Of a stretch of DNA of 64,000 nt, positions 40,863 through 49,090 are shown one piece after another (position 1 is the first letter of the stretch; each line of letters opens with the position of its first letter). Below the pieces are notes generated by a model, which worked only from the letters and a program-made list of their open reading frames with translations, was not told the origin of the DNA and ran no database searches. The stretch is taken from assembly GCA_900469955.1 (NCBI GenBank), contig UBYX01000021.1, positions 56,031-120,030 on the forward strand, read 5' to 3'. The translations under genes and the position numbers were made by a program. Source of the DNA: Hyphomicrobiales bacterium. GTDB lineage: Bacteria > Pseudomonadota > Alphaproteobacteria > Rhizobiales > Rhizobiaceae.

Positions 40863-40875
40863 TGTAATGATTACA
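40863..40875. promoter_or_regulatory. Perfect 13-bp palindrome TGTAATGATTACA, possible operator
   Basis: Six-base arms TGTAAT/ATTACA around a central G in an AT-rich intergenic segment, 117-129 bases before the ATG of the small exported protein gene and just beyond the cheW terminator. The symmetry and position suggest a dimeric repressor or activator site. I cannot assign the regulator. Confidence 0.4.
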
Positions 40876-40880
40876 ATAAA

Positions 40881-40913
40881 TTAATCTTCCGCCACGCTGG
40901 CGTGTGGCGGAAG
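40881..40913 (-). terminator. Probable terminator after cheW
   Basis: Ten-base stem CTTCCGCCAC (40886-40895) with GTGGCGGAAG (40104 in the same numbering series, i.e. 40904-40913). On the minus strand it is followed by an A/T-rich tract (ATTAATTTATT). The T run is imperfect. It stands 29 bases past the cheW stop. Confidence 0.7.
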
Positions 40914-40941
40914 TTGTGCAGCATCTTTTGCGGTGCAAAAA

Positions 40942-41409
40942 TCAGGCGGCTTCGCGAGACAGTTCGTCGGCGATGACCGTATCGAGGTTCAGGAAGCAGA
41001 CCATGGTCTTTTCAAGCGCCACGATCCCGCGGCAGAAGGCGCGCTGGGCTTCCGGGATGATCTCTGGCGCCGGCTGCAGGTCTTCCCCGCGGATCGTCAT
41101 CATGTCGGAAACCTGTTCAACCAGCAGGCCTACCAGCTTGCCGGCGATGTCGGTGACAATGATGGCGGAACGCTCGGAGGGTTCCGTCATCTTCATGCCG
41201 AGGCGGCAGGCCATGTCGATAACCGGAATCACGGCGCCGCGCAGGTTGATCAGGCCCAGAACGTAAGGGGGCGTATGCGGCATCGGTGTTACCGGCGCCC
41301 AGCCCCGGATTTCGCGGATCGCCATGATGTCGATGCAGAATTCCTGGTCTCCAAGATGGAAGGAGACGATTTCCAGGTAGGCGCCGGACTGCTTGATGGC
41401 ATTCGTCAT
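40942..41409 (-). CDS. cheW: Chemotaxis adaptor CheW
   Basis: 155 residues, one CheW-like domain covering nearly the whole protein: EIVSFHLGDQEFCIDIMAIREI, the conserved YVLGLINLRGAVIPVIDM and a C-terminal hydrophobic strand. It links receptors to the CheA kinase. It starts immediately after the receptor gene stop (one-base gap, TGACATG), so the two form an operon, and this adaptor is probably dedicated to that receptor. No cheA or cheY is in the window. Confidence 0.92.
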   Translation of the reverse strand: MTNAIKQSGAYLEIVSFHLGDQEFCIDIMAIREIRGWAPVTPMPHTPPYVLGLINLRGAVIPVIDMACRLGMKMTEPSERSAIIVTDIAGKLVGLLVEQVSDMMTIRGEDLQPAPEIIPEAQRAFCRGIVALEKTMVCFLNLDTVIADELSREAA

Positions 41410-41410
41410 G

Positions 41411-43375
41411 TCAGAACTCTTCCCATTGATTTGAGGAACCCACGGCCTTCGGCTTCGCGGAGGTCGGGTTGTTGTCGAAGGCTCCCGCGAGCTTGTTCAT
41501 CAAGTTCAATGCGGGGGATGGTTTGCTGGGCGTCGAGGCGCCCGCCGTGTCGACGGGGCGCGGACCGCCGGCGCCACGAATCTGGAACTGGCTCATCAGC
41601 CTGTTCAGGCTTTCCGCATCGCTTGCAAGCGAGTGGCTTGCGGCAGTGCTCTGCTCCACCATCGTTGCGTTCTGCTGGGTTGCCTGGTCCATCTGGCCGA
41701 TTGCGCTGTTGATCTCTGTCAGTCCGGTGGATTGTTCGCGCGCAGAAGTGAAAATCGCGTGAACATGGCCATCGATTTTCAGAATATCCTCGCCGATTCG
41801 GGTCAGGGCCTCGCCGGTAGCCTTGACCAGATCCACCCCGGTCTTGACCTCCTGGTTCGAGCGGGTGACGAGCGCCTTGATGTCTTTGGCGGCGCCGGCC
41901 GCGCGTCCTGCGAGCTCGCGGACTTCCTGAGCCACCACGGCAAAACCCTTGCCCGCTTCGCCCGCACGGGCTGCTTCTACACCCGCATTCAGCGCCAGAA
42001 GGTTCGTCTGGAAGGCAATTTCGTCGACGACGTTGATGATCTTGCCGATTTCGGCAGTGGCATCCTCGATCCGTCCCATGGCTGCCGTCGCATCGCGAAC
42101 GACGGTTGCGGAGCGTTCCGTATAGGTCTTGGTGTGGGTAACCATCTCGCTCGCCTCTTCAGCGCGGTGGGTGGCGCTGCGGACGGTCGCGGTGATTTGT
42201 TCGAGCGCTGCCGAGGTCTCTTCGAGCGACGCAGCCTGCTGCTCGGTGCGCTTGGCGAGATCGTCGCCGGCCGAGCGCATCTGGTTCGCGCTTGCGCTGA
42301 TCGAGCCGGCATTGGCGGCGACTTCGCTCATTGTGTGGCGCAGTCGTGCGACGACGCGGTTGAAGTCTTCGCGCAGCCGCTCCAGATCGCCGCGGAAGGG
42401 GTGATCGATGGTGACGGAGAGATTGCCCTCGGCGAGAAGGTTGAGCGCTTTGCCGAGTGACTGCACGGCATCGCGAATCGCGTCCGCCGCAGCTCGCTGG
42501 TCTGTTTCGCGGGCAAGGCGCTCCTGATCGTTGAGCTGCCGTTGCTTTTCGCTGTCTGATTCAAGTTGGCGTTTCTCGATCGCGGACAGACGGAAGATAT
42601 CCGTCGCCCGCGCCATTTCACCGATCTCATCGCCGCGTTCTGCGCCCTCGACCGGTGTGGTATAGTCGCCATTGACGATCCGCTGCATGCTGGCGCGCAC
42701 GCCGGCGATACCCCGACGGATAGCGCCTCCGTGGATGATCTGGAGAATCGCCATAATGGCCAGGGCAACAAGCCCGCATCCGATTTGAGCGTAAAGCGAC
42801 CTGCTTGAGACCGAATTGGCTTCCGAGACCCGTTCCTTGACGACCGTGCTGCCTTTTTCCGCAAGGGCCCGCAACGCTGTATCCAGCCGCTCGCCGGCGC
42901 CGTCGATCGCGTCGTCGATCTTTGCGTATTCCTCGTCGGGCGCGCCAGCCTCGACCATCGCCTTGAGATCGCTCTGGATTGCCTTGCCGACCGCGGCGAG
43001 ATCAGCTTCGAAGGTCGCTACAAGAGTTGGTGTGCCGATCTCGGCAGCGAGAGTTCTCATTTCCGTCACGCCAAGGCTCATCTGGCGAAGGGAGGATGCG
43101 ATCGCTTCCAAGCGCTCGGGTGCCACCCGCTTTTCTTCGCGGTCCACGATCGTGTCCATCGCAGCGAGTATGAGCTGCGAATTGGCGATCCGCATCTGGT
43201 TGACGGAATCCACCTGGTTGTGAATGTGCGTTGCCCGCTCAAGGGCCAGTTCAACCTGATGACCTTCGTGCCATCCCACAATGAGCATGGCGCCAATACC
43301 GGCAAAGGCAGATCCGGCCAAGGTCCAAAGACGTTGGTTCACGGACAGTGTCTTGCGAGAACGACTATTCGTCAT
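41411..43375 (-). CDS. Methyl-accepting chemotaxis protein
   Basis: 654 residues from the ATG at 43375. TM1 about 17-35, a helical periplasmic sensor domain (about 40-190, 4HB-like, with no small-molecule motif I can name), TM2 about 192-214, HAMP, a second linker region, and a signalling domain whose hairpin tip ([21 protein letters not shown]) is the hallmark of MCPs. The C-terminus ends QWEEF, an xWxxF/Y pentapeptide of the kind that docks CheR/CheB, after a long flexible tail. It forms an operon with cheW. The ligand is unknown. Confidence 0.94.
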   Translation of the reverse strand: MTNSRSRKTLSVNQRLWTLAGSAFAGIGAMLIVGWHEGHQVELALERATHIHNQVDSVNQMRIANSQLILAAMDTIVDREEKRVAPERLEAIASSLRQMSLGVTEMRTLAAEIGTPTLVATFEADLAAVGKAIQSDLKAMVEAGAPDEEYAKIDDAIDGAGERLDTALRALAEKGSTVVKERVSEANSVSSRSLYAQIGCGLVALAIMAILQIIHGGAIRRGIAGVRASMQRIVNGDYTTPVEGAERGDEIGEMARATDIFRLSAIEKRQLESDSEKQRQLNDQERLARETDQRAAADAIRDAVQSLGKALNLLAEGNLSVTIDHPFRGDLERLREDFNRVVARLRHTMSEVAANAGSISASANQMRSAGDDLAKRTEQQAASLEETSAALEQITATVRSATHRAEEASEMVTHTKTYTERSATVVRDATAAMGRIEDATAEIGKIINVVDEIAFQTNLLALNAGVEAARAGEAGKGFAVVAQEVRELAGRAAGAAKDIKALVTRSNQEVKTGVDLVKATGEALTRIGEDILKIDGHVHAIFTSAREQSTGLTEINSAIGQMDQATQQNATMVEQSTAASHSLASDAESLNRLMSQFQIRGAGGPRPVDTAGASTPSKPSPALNLMNKLAGAFDNNPTSAKPKAVGSSNQWEEF

Positions 43376-43636
43376 GCTGCTTGAGTTCCTTGACGCCGGA
43401 TGAATTCCGCGGATCTTTGAGTACGATTGGGGCAGGCGAACCAATTGCGCGACATCATGTCTTGGTGAGCGGGTTGTCGCAGAGGCAGCGGGAAGGTTGC
43501 CGGCTTAGATGGCGTGGCTTCTCGCTTCGGGCCGACTCGCTGAACCACTTCGCATCCTTAAGCTCTCAGAAAGATATTAATCCTCTGCTAATCTTGTTCG
43601 GCGCGGGGCTTCCGAAAAATTCTGAGCGGCCTTACA

Positions 43637-43804
43637 ATGATGCCCATGAACGCCAACGCCACCAACGCTCATCGCGTCCCGATAATCGCCGTTGCGAGCC
43701 TGCTTTTCCTCGGTCTCGGGGGAGTGGTTTTCTATGGCTGGCTGCGGTTCGGCTCTTCCATCGTACTTGCGCTCGATGAGAGCGGCCTGTCCTGGTGTTT
43801 CTGA
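43637..43804 (+). CDS. Predicted 55-residue single-pass membrane protein upstream of the Sco gene
   Basis: A 55-codon frame from the ATG at 43637 (alternatives at 43640 and 43646) to a TGA at 43802-43804. It has a short polar N-terminus, one clear hydrophobic helix (about 14-34, PIIAVASLLFLGLGGVVFYG) and a short tail ending SGLSWCF. It lies 125 bases before the sco gene on the same strand. The ribosome site is weak. It could be a small accessory protein of the same oxidase-assembly unit, but nothing beyond the helix and position supports a role. Confidence 0.5.
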   Translation: MMPMNANATNAHRVPIIAVASLLFLGLGGVVFYGWLRFGSSIVLALDESGLSWCF

Positions 43805-43929
43805 CCGGGCCCTAGTGCCGTGGGACAAATCAGCGCGACGACAGCTTGTTGAATTGCGTGTCGACGACTTCCCATCTATCTCTCCAGGAACGGCAGCCTG
43901 ATTAGCAGGCGCGAACTGAGAGAATTCCA

Positions 43930-44529
43930 ATGAAGACCTTTCGCACCATCCTTTGGGTCGCGGTCGTGGCACTTGCCGGCGTCCTTGTCTGGCTGACGAT
44001 GGAAATGACCCAGTCGAGACAGGAACTTGCAGAAGGTCCATTCGGCGTTCCGTTCCAACTCGTCGCGCAGGACGGACAGCCGGTCACCGAAAAAGCGTTT
44101 CAGGACAAGCCGACGGCGCTCTTCTTCGGGTTCACGCATTGCCCGGAAGTCTGCCCCACCACCCTTTTCGAATTGAACGGCTGGCTGCGGCAGGTCGATC
44201 CTGATGGCACCAAGCTCAACGGCTTCTTCGTCAGCGTTGATCCCGAGCGCGATACTCCCGAATTGCTCGGCCAATATATCTCAAATGTCACCGATCGGGT
44301 GAAAGGCATTTCGGGTCCTCCCGAAAAGGTCAACGAGATGATCAAGGGCTTCAAGGTCTATGCGAAAAGAGTACCGGTGGACGAAAAGAACCCGAATGGC
44401 GACTACACCATGGATCATACCGCATCCGTCTTCCTGCTGGACAACGGCGGACGCTTCGCAGGCACGATCGCTTACGGCGAGAATTCCGACGTCGCAGTCA
44501 AGAAGCTCGAGAATCTGATCAAGGGGTGA
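43930..44529 (+). CDS. SCO1/SenC-family copper chaperone for cytochrome c oxidase
   Basis: 199 residues. An N-terminal membrane anchor (about 7-24) and a thioredoxin-fold domain with the copper-binding CxxxC (C71, C75 in HCPEVCP) and distal His (H163 in MDHTASV). It delivers copper to, or keeps reduced, the CuA site of cytochrome oxidase in the periplasm. All metal ligands are intact. It is followed by prmA after 77 bases. No oxidase subunit genes are in the window. Confidence 0.92.
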   Translation: MKTFRTILWVAVVALAGVLVWLTMEMTQSRQELAEGPFGVPFQLVAQDGQPVTEKAFQDKPTALFFGFTHCPEVCPTTLFELNGWLRQVDPDGTKLNGFFVSVDPERDTPELLGQYISNVTDRVKGISGPPEKVNEMIKGFKVYAKRVPVDEKNPNGDYTMDHTASVFLLDNGGRFAGTIAYGENSDVAVKKLENLIKG

Positions 44530-44606
44530 CGCCTTCGCGGTTGAAGCCGCCCATGCTTCTGTGGCAATCCTCTCGGCCATTGATCATCAGCTGAGAGATT
44601 ATCTCC

Positions 44607-45485
44607 TTGAGCGAAATCCGCCTTTACGTCACGTCCACCGAAAAGGGCGCAGCACAAATCCTCGATATCCTCTCGGAAGTCTTCGGCGAGGAAGATCTGG
44701 CCATAGCGACCACTGAGGTCGACGAAAAGAAGGATATCTGGGAAGCCTCCGTCTACATGATGGCGGATGAAGAGGAGGCTGTGCGTGTGCGCATGGCCGA
44801 AGGCATTGGCCATGCCTTTCCCGATGCGGTGATCAGGCGCGAAGTCATTCCGGATATCGACTGGATTGCCAAATCGCTCGAAGGCCTGAAACCGGTTAGG
44901 GCAGGGCGCTTCCTCGTTCATGGCTCGCATGACCGCGACAAGGTCAAGGTCAACGATATTGCGATCGAAATCGATGCCGGGCAGGCGTTCGGGACCGGTC
45001 ATCACGGCACGACCGCCGGCTGCCTCGAAGTGATCGAGGAGGTCATGCGAGCTCGTACCGTGCGTAATGCGCTTGATCTTGGATCGGGTAGCGGCGTGCT
45101 GGCGATTGCGGTGCGCAAGTTGAAGAACATCCCCGTTCTCGCAACGGATATCGACCCGGTCGCAGTGCGCGTCGCCAAGGAAAACGTGCGTCGCAACGGG
45201 ATTGCGACCGGAATCCGATTGGAAACAGCGCCCGGCTTCCATTCGCCTGCCTTCCTTCAGGAGGGGCCATTCGATCTGATTATTGCCAACATTCTGGCGC
45301 GTCCACTTATGAAGATGGCGCCGCAACTTGCTGCGCATCTGGCGCCAGGTGGCTCTGTCATCCTGTCAGGCATCCTAGCCGGGCAGCGCTGGAAGGTGTT
45401 GGCCGCCTATAACGGCGTGAGGCTCCGCCACGTGCGGACGATCTGGCGGAACGGCTGGGTGACGATCCATCTCCGGCACGGCTGA
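44607..45485 (+). CDS. prmA: Ribosomal protein L11 methyltransferase PrmA
   Basis: 292 residues from a TTG at 44607. SAM-dependent trimethylation of L11. The SAM site LDLGSGSGVLAIA lies after an N-terminal L11-binding domain, and the NILARPLMKMAPQLA segment corresponds to the family's NPP-type loop (NxLxxPL). GTGHHGTT with QAFGTG is the conserved PrmA motif. The start codon is weak but the reading frame and family length agree. Confidence 0.92.
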   Translation: MSEIRLYVTSTEKGAAQILDILSEVFGEEDLAIATTEVDEKKDIWEASVYMMADEEEAVRVRMAEGIGHAFPDAVIRREVIPDIDWIAKSLEGLKPVRAGRFLVHGSHDRDKVKVNDIAIEIDAGQAFGTGHHGTTAGCLEVIEEVMRARTVRNALDLGSGSGVLAIAVRKLKNIPVLATDIDPVAVRVAKENVRRNGIATGIRLETAPGFHSPAFLQEGPFDLIIANILARPLMKMAPQLAAHLAPGGSVILSGILAGQRWKVLAAYNGVRLRHVRTIWRNGWVTIHLRHG

Positions 45486-45539
45486 GGCATTTTGCACTGC
45501 AGCATTGATGTCGCTGCACGGTTGAAGAGCCTAGATAGC

Positions 45540-45565
45540 AAAAAGGCGGCACCTGTGGTGCCGCC
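45540..45565 (-). terminator. Rho-independent terminator, strongest leftward, between prmA and DUF1127
   Basis: Nine-base stem GGCGGCACC (45545-45553) with GGTGCCGCC (45557-45565). Plus-strand A at 45540-45544 gives a T run on the minus strand, so it ends leftward transcription from the DUF1127 gene and its small RNA. It may also stop prmA transcripts, as it is symmetrical. Confidence 0.9.
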
Positions 45566-45680
45566 TTGCGATCAGCTTAAACGCTGATCTTACCCGCGAG
45601 CCGGGAGGAGGAGATGCTCAAGCGGGTCTCGTATTCTGAAAGCCGGGCGATTGAGGGAGGATCGTCGCGCCGGCCTTAAT
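45540..45680 (-). ncRNA. Cuckoo/CcsR-like small RNA downstream of the DUF1127 gene
   Basis: On the minus strand, just after the DUF1127 stop, lie two hairpins with pyrimidine-rich loops and then a terminator. Hairpin 1 has the stem GCCGG/CCGGC (45642-45646 with 45670-45674), and its loop has CCTCCC (45655-45660). Hairpin 2 has ACCCGC plus GAGC pairing across 45592-45601 and 45616-45627, and its loop has CTCCTCC (45604-45610). This fits the published cuckoo RNA family (CcsR in Rhodobacter), which lies downstream of DUF1127 genes and has loops with CUYCUCC anti-Shine-Dalgarno motifs. A third hairpin, GATCAGC/GCTGATC (45570-45589), precedes the terminator. Ends are estimated. It is probably processed from the DUF1127 transcript. 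Confidence 0.75.
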
Positions 45681-45854
45681 TCAGAATACGTAGCTGGTGG
45701 CGCCCTTGCGGCGCAGCTCTTCGCGGCTGGTGCCCAGACCCTTCAGCGTTTCGTCGTCGAGGTTCAGAAGAGCGCCGTTGACGTAGCGGGCAACCTGGCG
45801 TTCACGAGCTTCTACCACGCGGTTGAAGGCATTGCGGAAGAAGGAGTTTGCCAT
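45681..45854 (-). CDS. DUF1127 small arginine-rich protein
   Basis: 57 residues from the ATG at 45854, MANSFFRNAFNRVVEARERQVARYVNGALLNLDDETLKGLG and a C-terminus ending YVF. The first half is an amphipathic Arg-rich helix. The conserved DDxTLKGLGxSREEL block is the DUF1127 signature. These proteins are reported to affect RNA turnover and to be regulated by LysR-type factors in rhizobia and Brucella. Here the gene is followed at once by a two-hairpin small RNA, and an overlapping palindrome lies near its presumed promoter. The last codons take part in an 11-base inverted repeat with downstream RNA (45630-45640 with 45680-45690). Confidence 0.85.
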   Translation of the reverse strand: MANSFFRNAFNRVVEARERQVARYVNGALLNLDDETLKGLGTSREELRRKGATSYVF

Positions 45855-45906
45855 CGGAGTGATCCTTTGAGAGCGGGCCTTGTTGGGCGCCCGTTCGATG
45901 ATCCAG

Positions 45907-45933
45907 ATATAGGTTATGTTGCACTGCACAGTG
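45907..45933 (-). promoter_or_regulatory. Candidate promoter and palindrome upstream of DUF1127
   Basis: On the minus strand CTATAT (plus 45907-45912) resembles a rhizobial -10 box. The 12-base near-palindrome CACTGCACAGTG (45922-45933) overlaps the region where a -35 box would fall, while the -35 itself is poor. That pattern suits a promoter needing an activator, such as a LysR-type regulator. Inference from position and symmetry only. Confidence 0.35.
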
Positions 45934-46108
45934 AGGGGGTTTCCCTCATTGGTGGTATGCACTCAGCGCATAGACGGCTGCCCATGTGCCCCTACCGCGC
46001 ATGAAATGCATAATCGCTGATCATGCCTCACCCGGCTGGCACATCCCATCGAAGATCGTCTAACATGGCATGATCTACTCGGAATCAAGCAGCCGGAAAT
46101 TTGCAGCC

Positions 46109-47941
46109 ATGTTTCAGTCTTTCGAAGTAAAGTCCGCCCCACAATTCGGTCGCGAGCGTGTTGCCGCGCTGAGGGCGAGATTCGCGGAGCTTGGCATTGA
46201 CGGGCTTCTCGTGCCGCGTGCGGACGAATATCAAGGCGAATACGTACCCGCATCGGCCGAACGGCTTGCCTGGCTTACCGGATTCACCGGTTCAGCCGGA
46301 ATGGCGCTCATCACGCAGCGTGAGGCGGTGGTCTTCGTCGATGGACGTTACGTCACGCAACTTGTGGAGCAGGTGGACGGCACGGTCTTCACCGGCGGCG
46401 ACCTCGTCAACGAACCACCGCATGTCTGGCTGCCACGTCATGCGCCCAAAGGTTTCCGGCTTGGTGTCGATCCGTGGCTGCATGCGGGTGCCGAGGCGCG
46501 GCGGCTGGAAAAGGCGCTTGCGGGGATTGATGGCTCGCTGGTGCTTCTGGACGGCAATCCGCTCGATGCTATCTGGAGCGATCGTCCATCCGAGCCGCTC
46601 GGCGCCGTTTCGATCCAGAAACAGGAGCATACGGGGCTGCTCGCCAGCGAGAAAATCGCGGAGATCGCAAGACAGGTGAAGGAGAAGAATGCGGCTGCGG
46701 TCCTCATAACCGACCCCTCGTCCGTCGCATGGATCTTCAACATTCGCGGCGATGACGTTCCGCATACGCCGCATCCTTTGAGCCGCGCGATCATTCCGGC
46801 CGAGGGTCAGGCTGAAATCTTTCTGGACCAGATGAAGACCGGCATCGAGACTGCCGCTTACCTTGCGCAGATTTCCGTCCAGCATCCGCCATCGGAATTT
46901 CTGGCCCGTCTTTCGCTCTTTGCTAAGGATGGCGGAAAAATCCTGGTCGATTCCGAACTTACGCCGCTGGCACTGACAAAGGCGATCGCCGCCGCCGGCG
47001 GGGAGGCGGTGGAGACCTCCGATCCTGCGAAGCTGCCGCGGGCCTGCAAGAACAAGGCGGAGCTGGACGGTTCGGCTCAGGCACATCTGCAGGACGGTGC
47101 GGCCATGGTCGAATTTCTCCATTGGCTGGATGCGCAGCCGGTGGGTTCGATCACTGAGATCGGTGCGGTGAAGGCACTGGAGGAAGCTCGCGTTCGCGTC
47201 GGACAGAACATGCAGAACCCGTTGAGGGACATTTCCTTCGACACGATCTCAGGTGCCGGTGAACATGGTGCCGTCATTCATTATCGGGTGACGACCGAGA
47301 CGGATCGCAAGCTCGAAGCAGGTGAACTTTTCCTGATCGATTCCGGCGCGCAATATATCAACGGTACGACCGACATCACCCGCACCGTCGCCGTCGGCGC
47401 GGTGGCGGAAGACCGAAAGCGCTTCTTCACATTGGTGTTGAAGGGCATGATCGCCATAAGCGCGGCGCGTTTTCCGAGGGGGACGCGCGGCTGCGATCTC
47501 GACCCGCTCGCCCGCATCGCGCTCTGGAAGGCAGGGGGCGACTATGCGCATGGCACCGGCCACGGCGTCGGCTCCTATCTTTCGGTCCATGAGGGTCCGC
47601 AACGCATCTCACGGCTTGCAACCCAGGAACTATTGCCCGGCATGATCCTTTCCAATGAGCCAGGCTACTATCGCCCTGGCTCTTTCGGTATCCGCATTGA
47701 AAACCTGATCTATGTGAAGGCGGCGGAAGAGATCGACGGCGGGGATCAGCCGATGCTTGGCTTCGAGACGCTGACATGGTGCCCGATCGACCGTCGGCTC
47801 GTCCTGCCGGCGCTGATGACGTCGGAAGAGCTCGAATGGCTCAACCGCTATCACGCCGATGTGCGGGTGAAGCTGTTGCCGCTCATCGACAACCAGGCGG
47901 TCAAGGATTGGCTTGTGGAGGCCACCGAGCCGCTGGCTTGA
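46109..47941 (+). CDS. Xaa-Pro aminopeptidase (M24B, aminopeptidase P-like)
   Basis: 610 residues, using the ATG at 46109 (46070 is an alternative in frame). N-terminal creatinase-like domains, then an M24 pita-bread metallopeptidase: the metal ligands are recognisable as two Asp (FLIDSGAQY and NGTTDITRT), His in GTGHGVGSYL, Glu in SNEPGYY and Glu in RIENLIYV. The length of about 600 is that of the longer three-domain aminopeptidase P group (as in XPNPEP1), not the 440-residue PepP. It removes N-terminal residues next to proline. No operon partner. Confidence 0.93.
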   Translation: MFQSFEVKSAPQFGRERVAALRARFAELGIDGLLVPRADEYQGEYVPASAERLAWLTGFTGSAGMALITQREAVVFVDGRYVTQLVEQVDGTVFTGGDLVNEPPHVWLPRHAPKGFRLGVDPWLHAGAEARRLEKALAGIDGSLVLLDGNPLDAIWSDRPSEPLGAVSIQKQEHTGLLASEKIAEIARQVKEKNAAAVLITDPSSVAWIFNIRGDDVPHTPHPLSRAIIPAEGQAEIFLDQMKTGIETAAYLAQISVQHPPSEFLARLSLFAKDGGKILVDSELTPLALTKAIAAAGGEAVETSDPAKLPRACKNKAELDGSAQAHLQDGAAMVEFLHWLDAQPVGSITEIGAVKALEEARVRVGQNMQNPLRDISFDTISGAGEHGAVIHYRVTTETDRKLEAGELFLIDSGAQYINGTTDITRTVAVGAVAEDRKRFFTLVLKGMIAISAARFPRGTRGCDLDPLARIALWKAGGDYAHGTGHGVGSYLSVHEGPQRISRLATQELLPGMILSNEPGYYRPGSFGIRIENLIYVKAAEEIDGGDQPMLGFETLTWCPIDRRLVLPALMTSEELEWLNRYHADVRVKLLPLIDNQAVKDWLVEATEPLA

Positions 47942-47953
47942 GCCGCGGAGCGA

Positions 47954-48268
47954 TCAGAAGCCGAAGAGGTGGCGGCTGGTCATTGCCGCCGCCCAGCCGG
48001 CAGCGAGCATGATCAGGCCCGGATATCGCAAGCTGACCATAAGTGCCACCAGCATGGCGGTCTTTACGTCCCATCCACCATTGAAGAAGGCAGGAGCAAC
48101 CAGCGTGGTCAGGACGGCAGCAGGCACCGCATTCAGGGCCTGTTCCATCCGTGGAGGGATCGTCTTCATCCGCGTGATCAGAACATAACCGCCGACACGC
48201 GTGAGAAAGGTCGCAACCGCCGCGGCAAAGATCAGCAGGAGCATTTCCGGGTTGAGAATGTCGCTCAC
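47954..48268 (-). CDS. azlD: AzlD-family branched-chain amino acid transport subunit
   Basis: 104 residues from a GTG at 48268, with GAGG upstream. The frame is open far into azlC. Four hydrophobic segments, with LLLIFAAAVATFLTRVGGYV at the N-terminus and a short tail ending SRHLFGF. Small partner of AzlC in exporting branched-chain amino acids or analogues. It begins one base after the azlC stop and ends 13 bases from the aminopeptidase stop, on the opposite strand. Confidence 0.85.
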   Translation of the reverse strand: MSDILNPEMLLLIFAAAVATFLTRVGGYVLITRMKTIPPRMEQALNAVPAAVLTTLVAPAFFNGGWDVKTAMLVALMVSLRYPGLIMLAAGWAAAMTSRHLFGF

Positions 48269-48269
48269 G

Positions 48270-48986
48270 TCAGGCCTCCGCCTCTTCGGCGATGGGCTTC
48301 GGTTCGCTTGCGGGTAGCGGCAGCAATGCCGCCACCGCGACCCCCACAGCCGCGCCAATGCTGACATGCCATGGGGAGCCGACGAGATGATAGGCGGCGA
48401 TGGAGCCGAGCGTGCTGGCAAAAACGACGGGATAGAATCCCATGCGCTGGCGGAATGCGAGGACCAATCCCATGAAATATGTCGGCAACAGGACGTCGAT
48501 CGCCAATGTTCGCGGATCGCCTATCATGCTTCCGAACCACGCTCCGACGCCGCTGAAGAACAGCCAGGGGAAATAGATCGAGAGCCCGAAACCGAGGTAC
48601 CACGCGAAGCTCACGCCTCGGCCATCTTCGCCGCGTTTTACCGACTCGGCGAACTGCGGGTCGGTCAACAAAAAGAAGGCGAAGAACTTCTGGATCGGCG
48701 AGAAGTGGCTGATGAAGCGGGTCAGCGCCGCGGAATAAAGGATATGCCGGAAATTGACTGCGAAGATCGAGAGCACGATCAGCCAGGGCGCGACGTGATG
48801 GCCAAAAAGCTCGATGCCGACCAATTGGCTTGCGCCTGCGTAGACGGTGGCGCTCATGACGGCCGCGTCCAGAACAGACAAGCCGTTGTCGACAGCGACG
48901 GCGCCGAACAGAATCGCAAAGGGCGCGGAGGAAATCGCAATGATAGCTCCGCCCTTCAGGCCCTCGATGACGTCTTCGCGATTCAT
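48270..48986 (-). CDS. azlC: AzlC-family branched-chain amino acid transport permease
   Basis: 238 residues, about six or seven membrane helices. The N-terminus GLKGGAIIAISSAPFAILFGAVAVDNG and the segments YAGASQLVGIELFGHHVAP and FRHILYSAALTRF carry the AzlC family pattern. Together with AzlD it forms the azlCD exporter, known from Bacillus azaleucine resistance. No azlB-type regulator is adjacent. C-terminal Ala/Pro/Glu tail. Confidence 0.88.
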   Translation of the reverse strand: MNREDVIEGLKGGAIIAISSAPFAILFGAVAVDNGLSVLDAAVMSATVYAGASQLVGIELFGHHVAPWLIVLSIFAVNFRHILYSAALTRFISHFSPIQKFFAFFLLTDPQFAESVKRGEDGRGVSFAWYLGFGLSIYFPWLFFSGVGAWFGSMIGDPRTLAIDVLLPTYFMGLVLAFRQRMGFYPVVFASTLGSIAAYHLVGSPWHVSIGAAVGVAVAALLPLPASEPKPIAEEAEA

Positions 48987-49090
48987 GAAAAAGTCCTTTT
49001 AGGACGCTTTAGGGCTGCGCAGCTTTCAGCGCAATTGAATATGGCTGATGGAACGATCGATTCCGCTGAACTGTGGGGGTGTCGCTCTAG

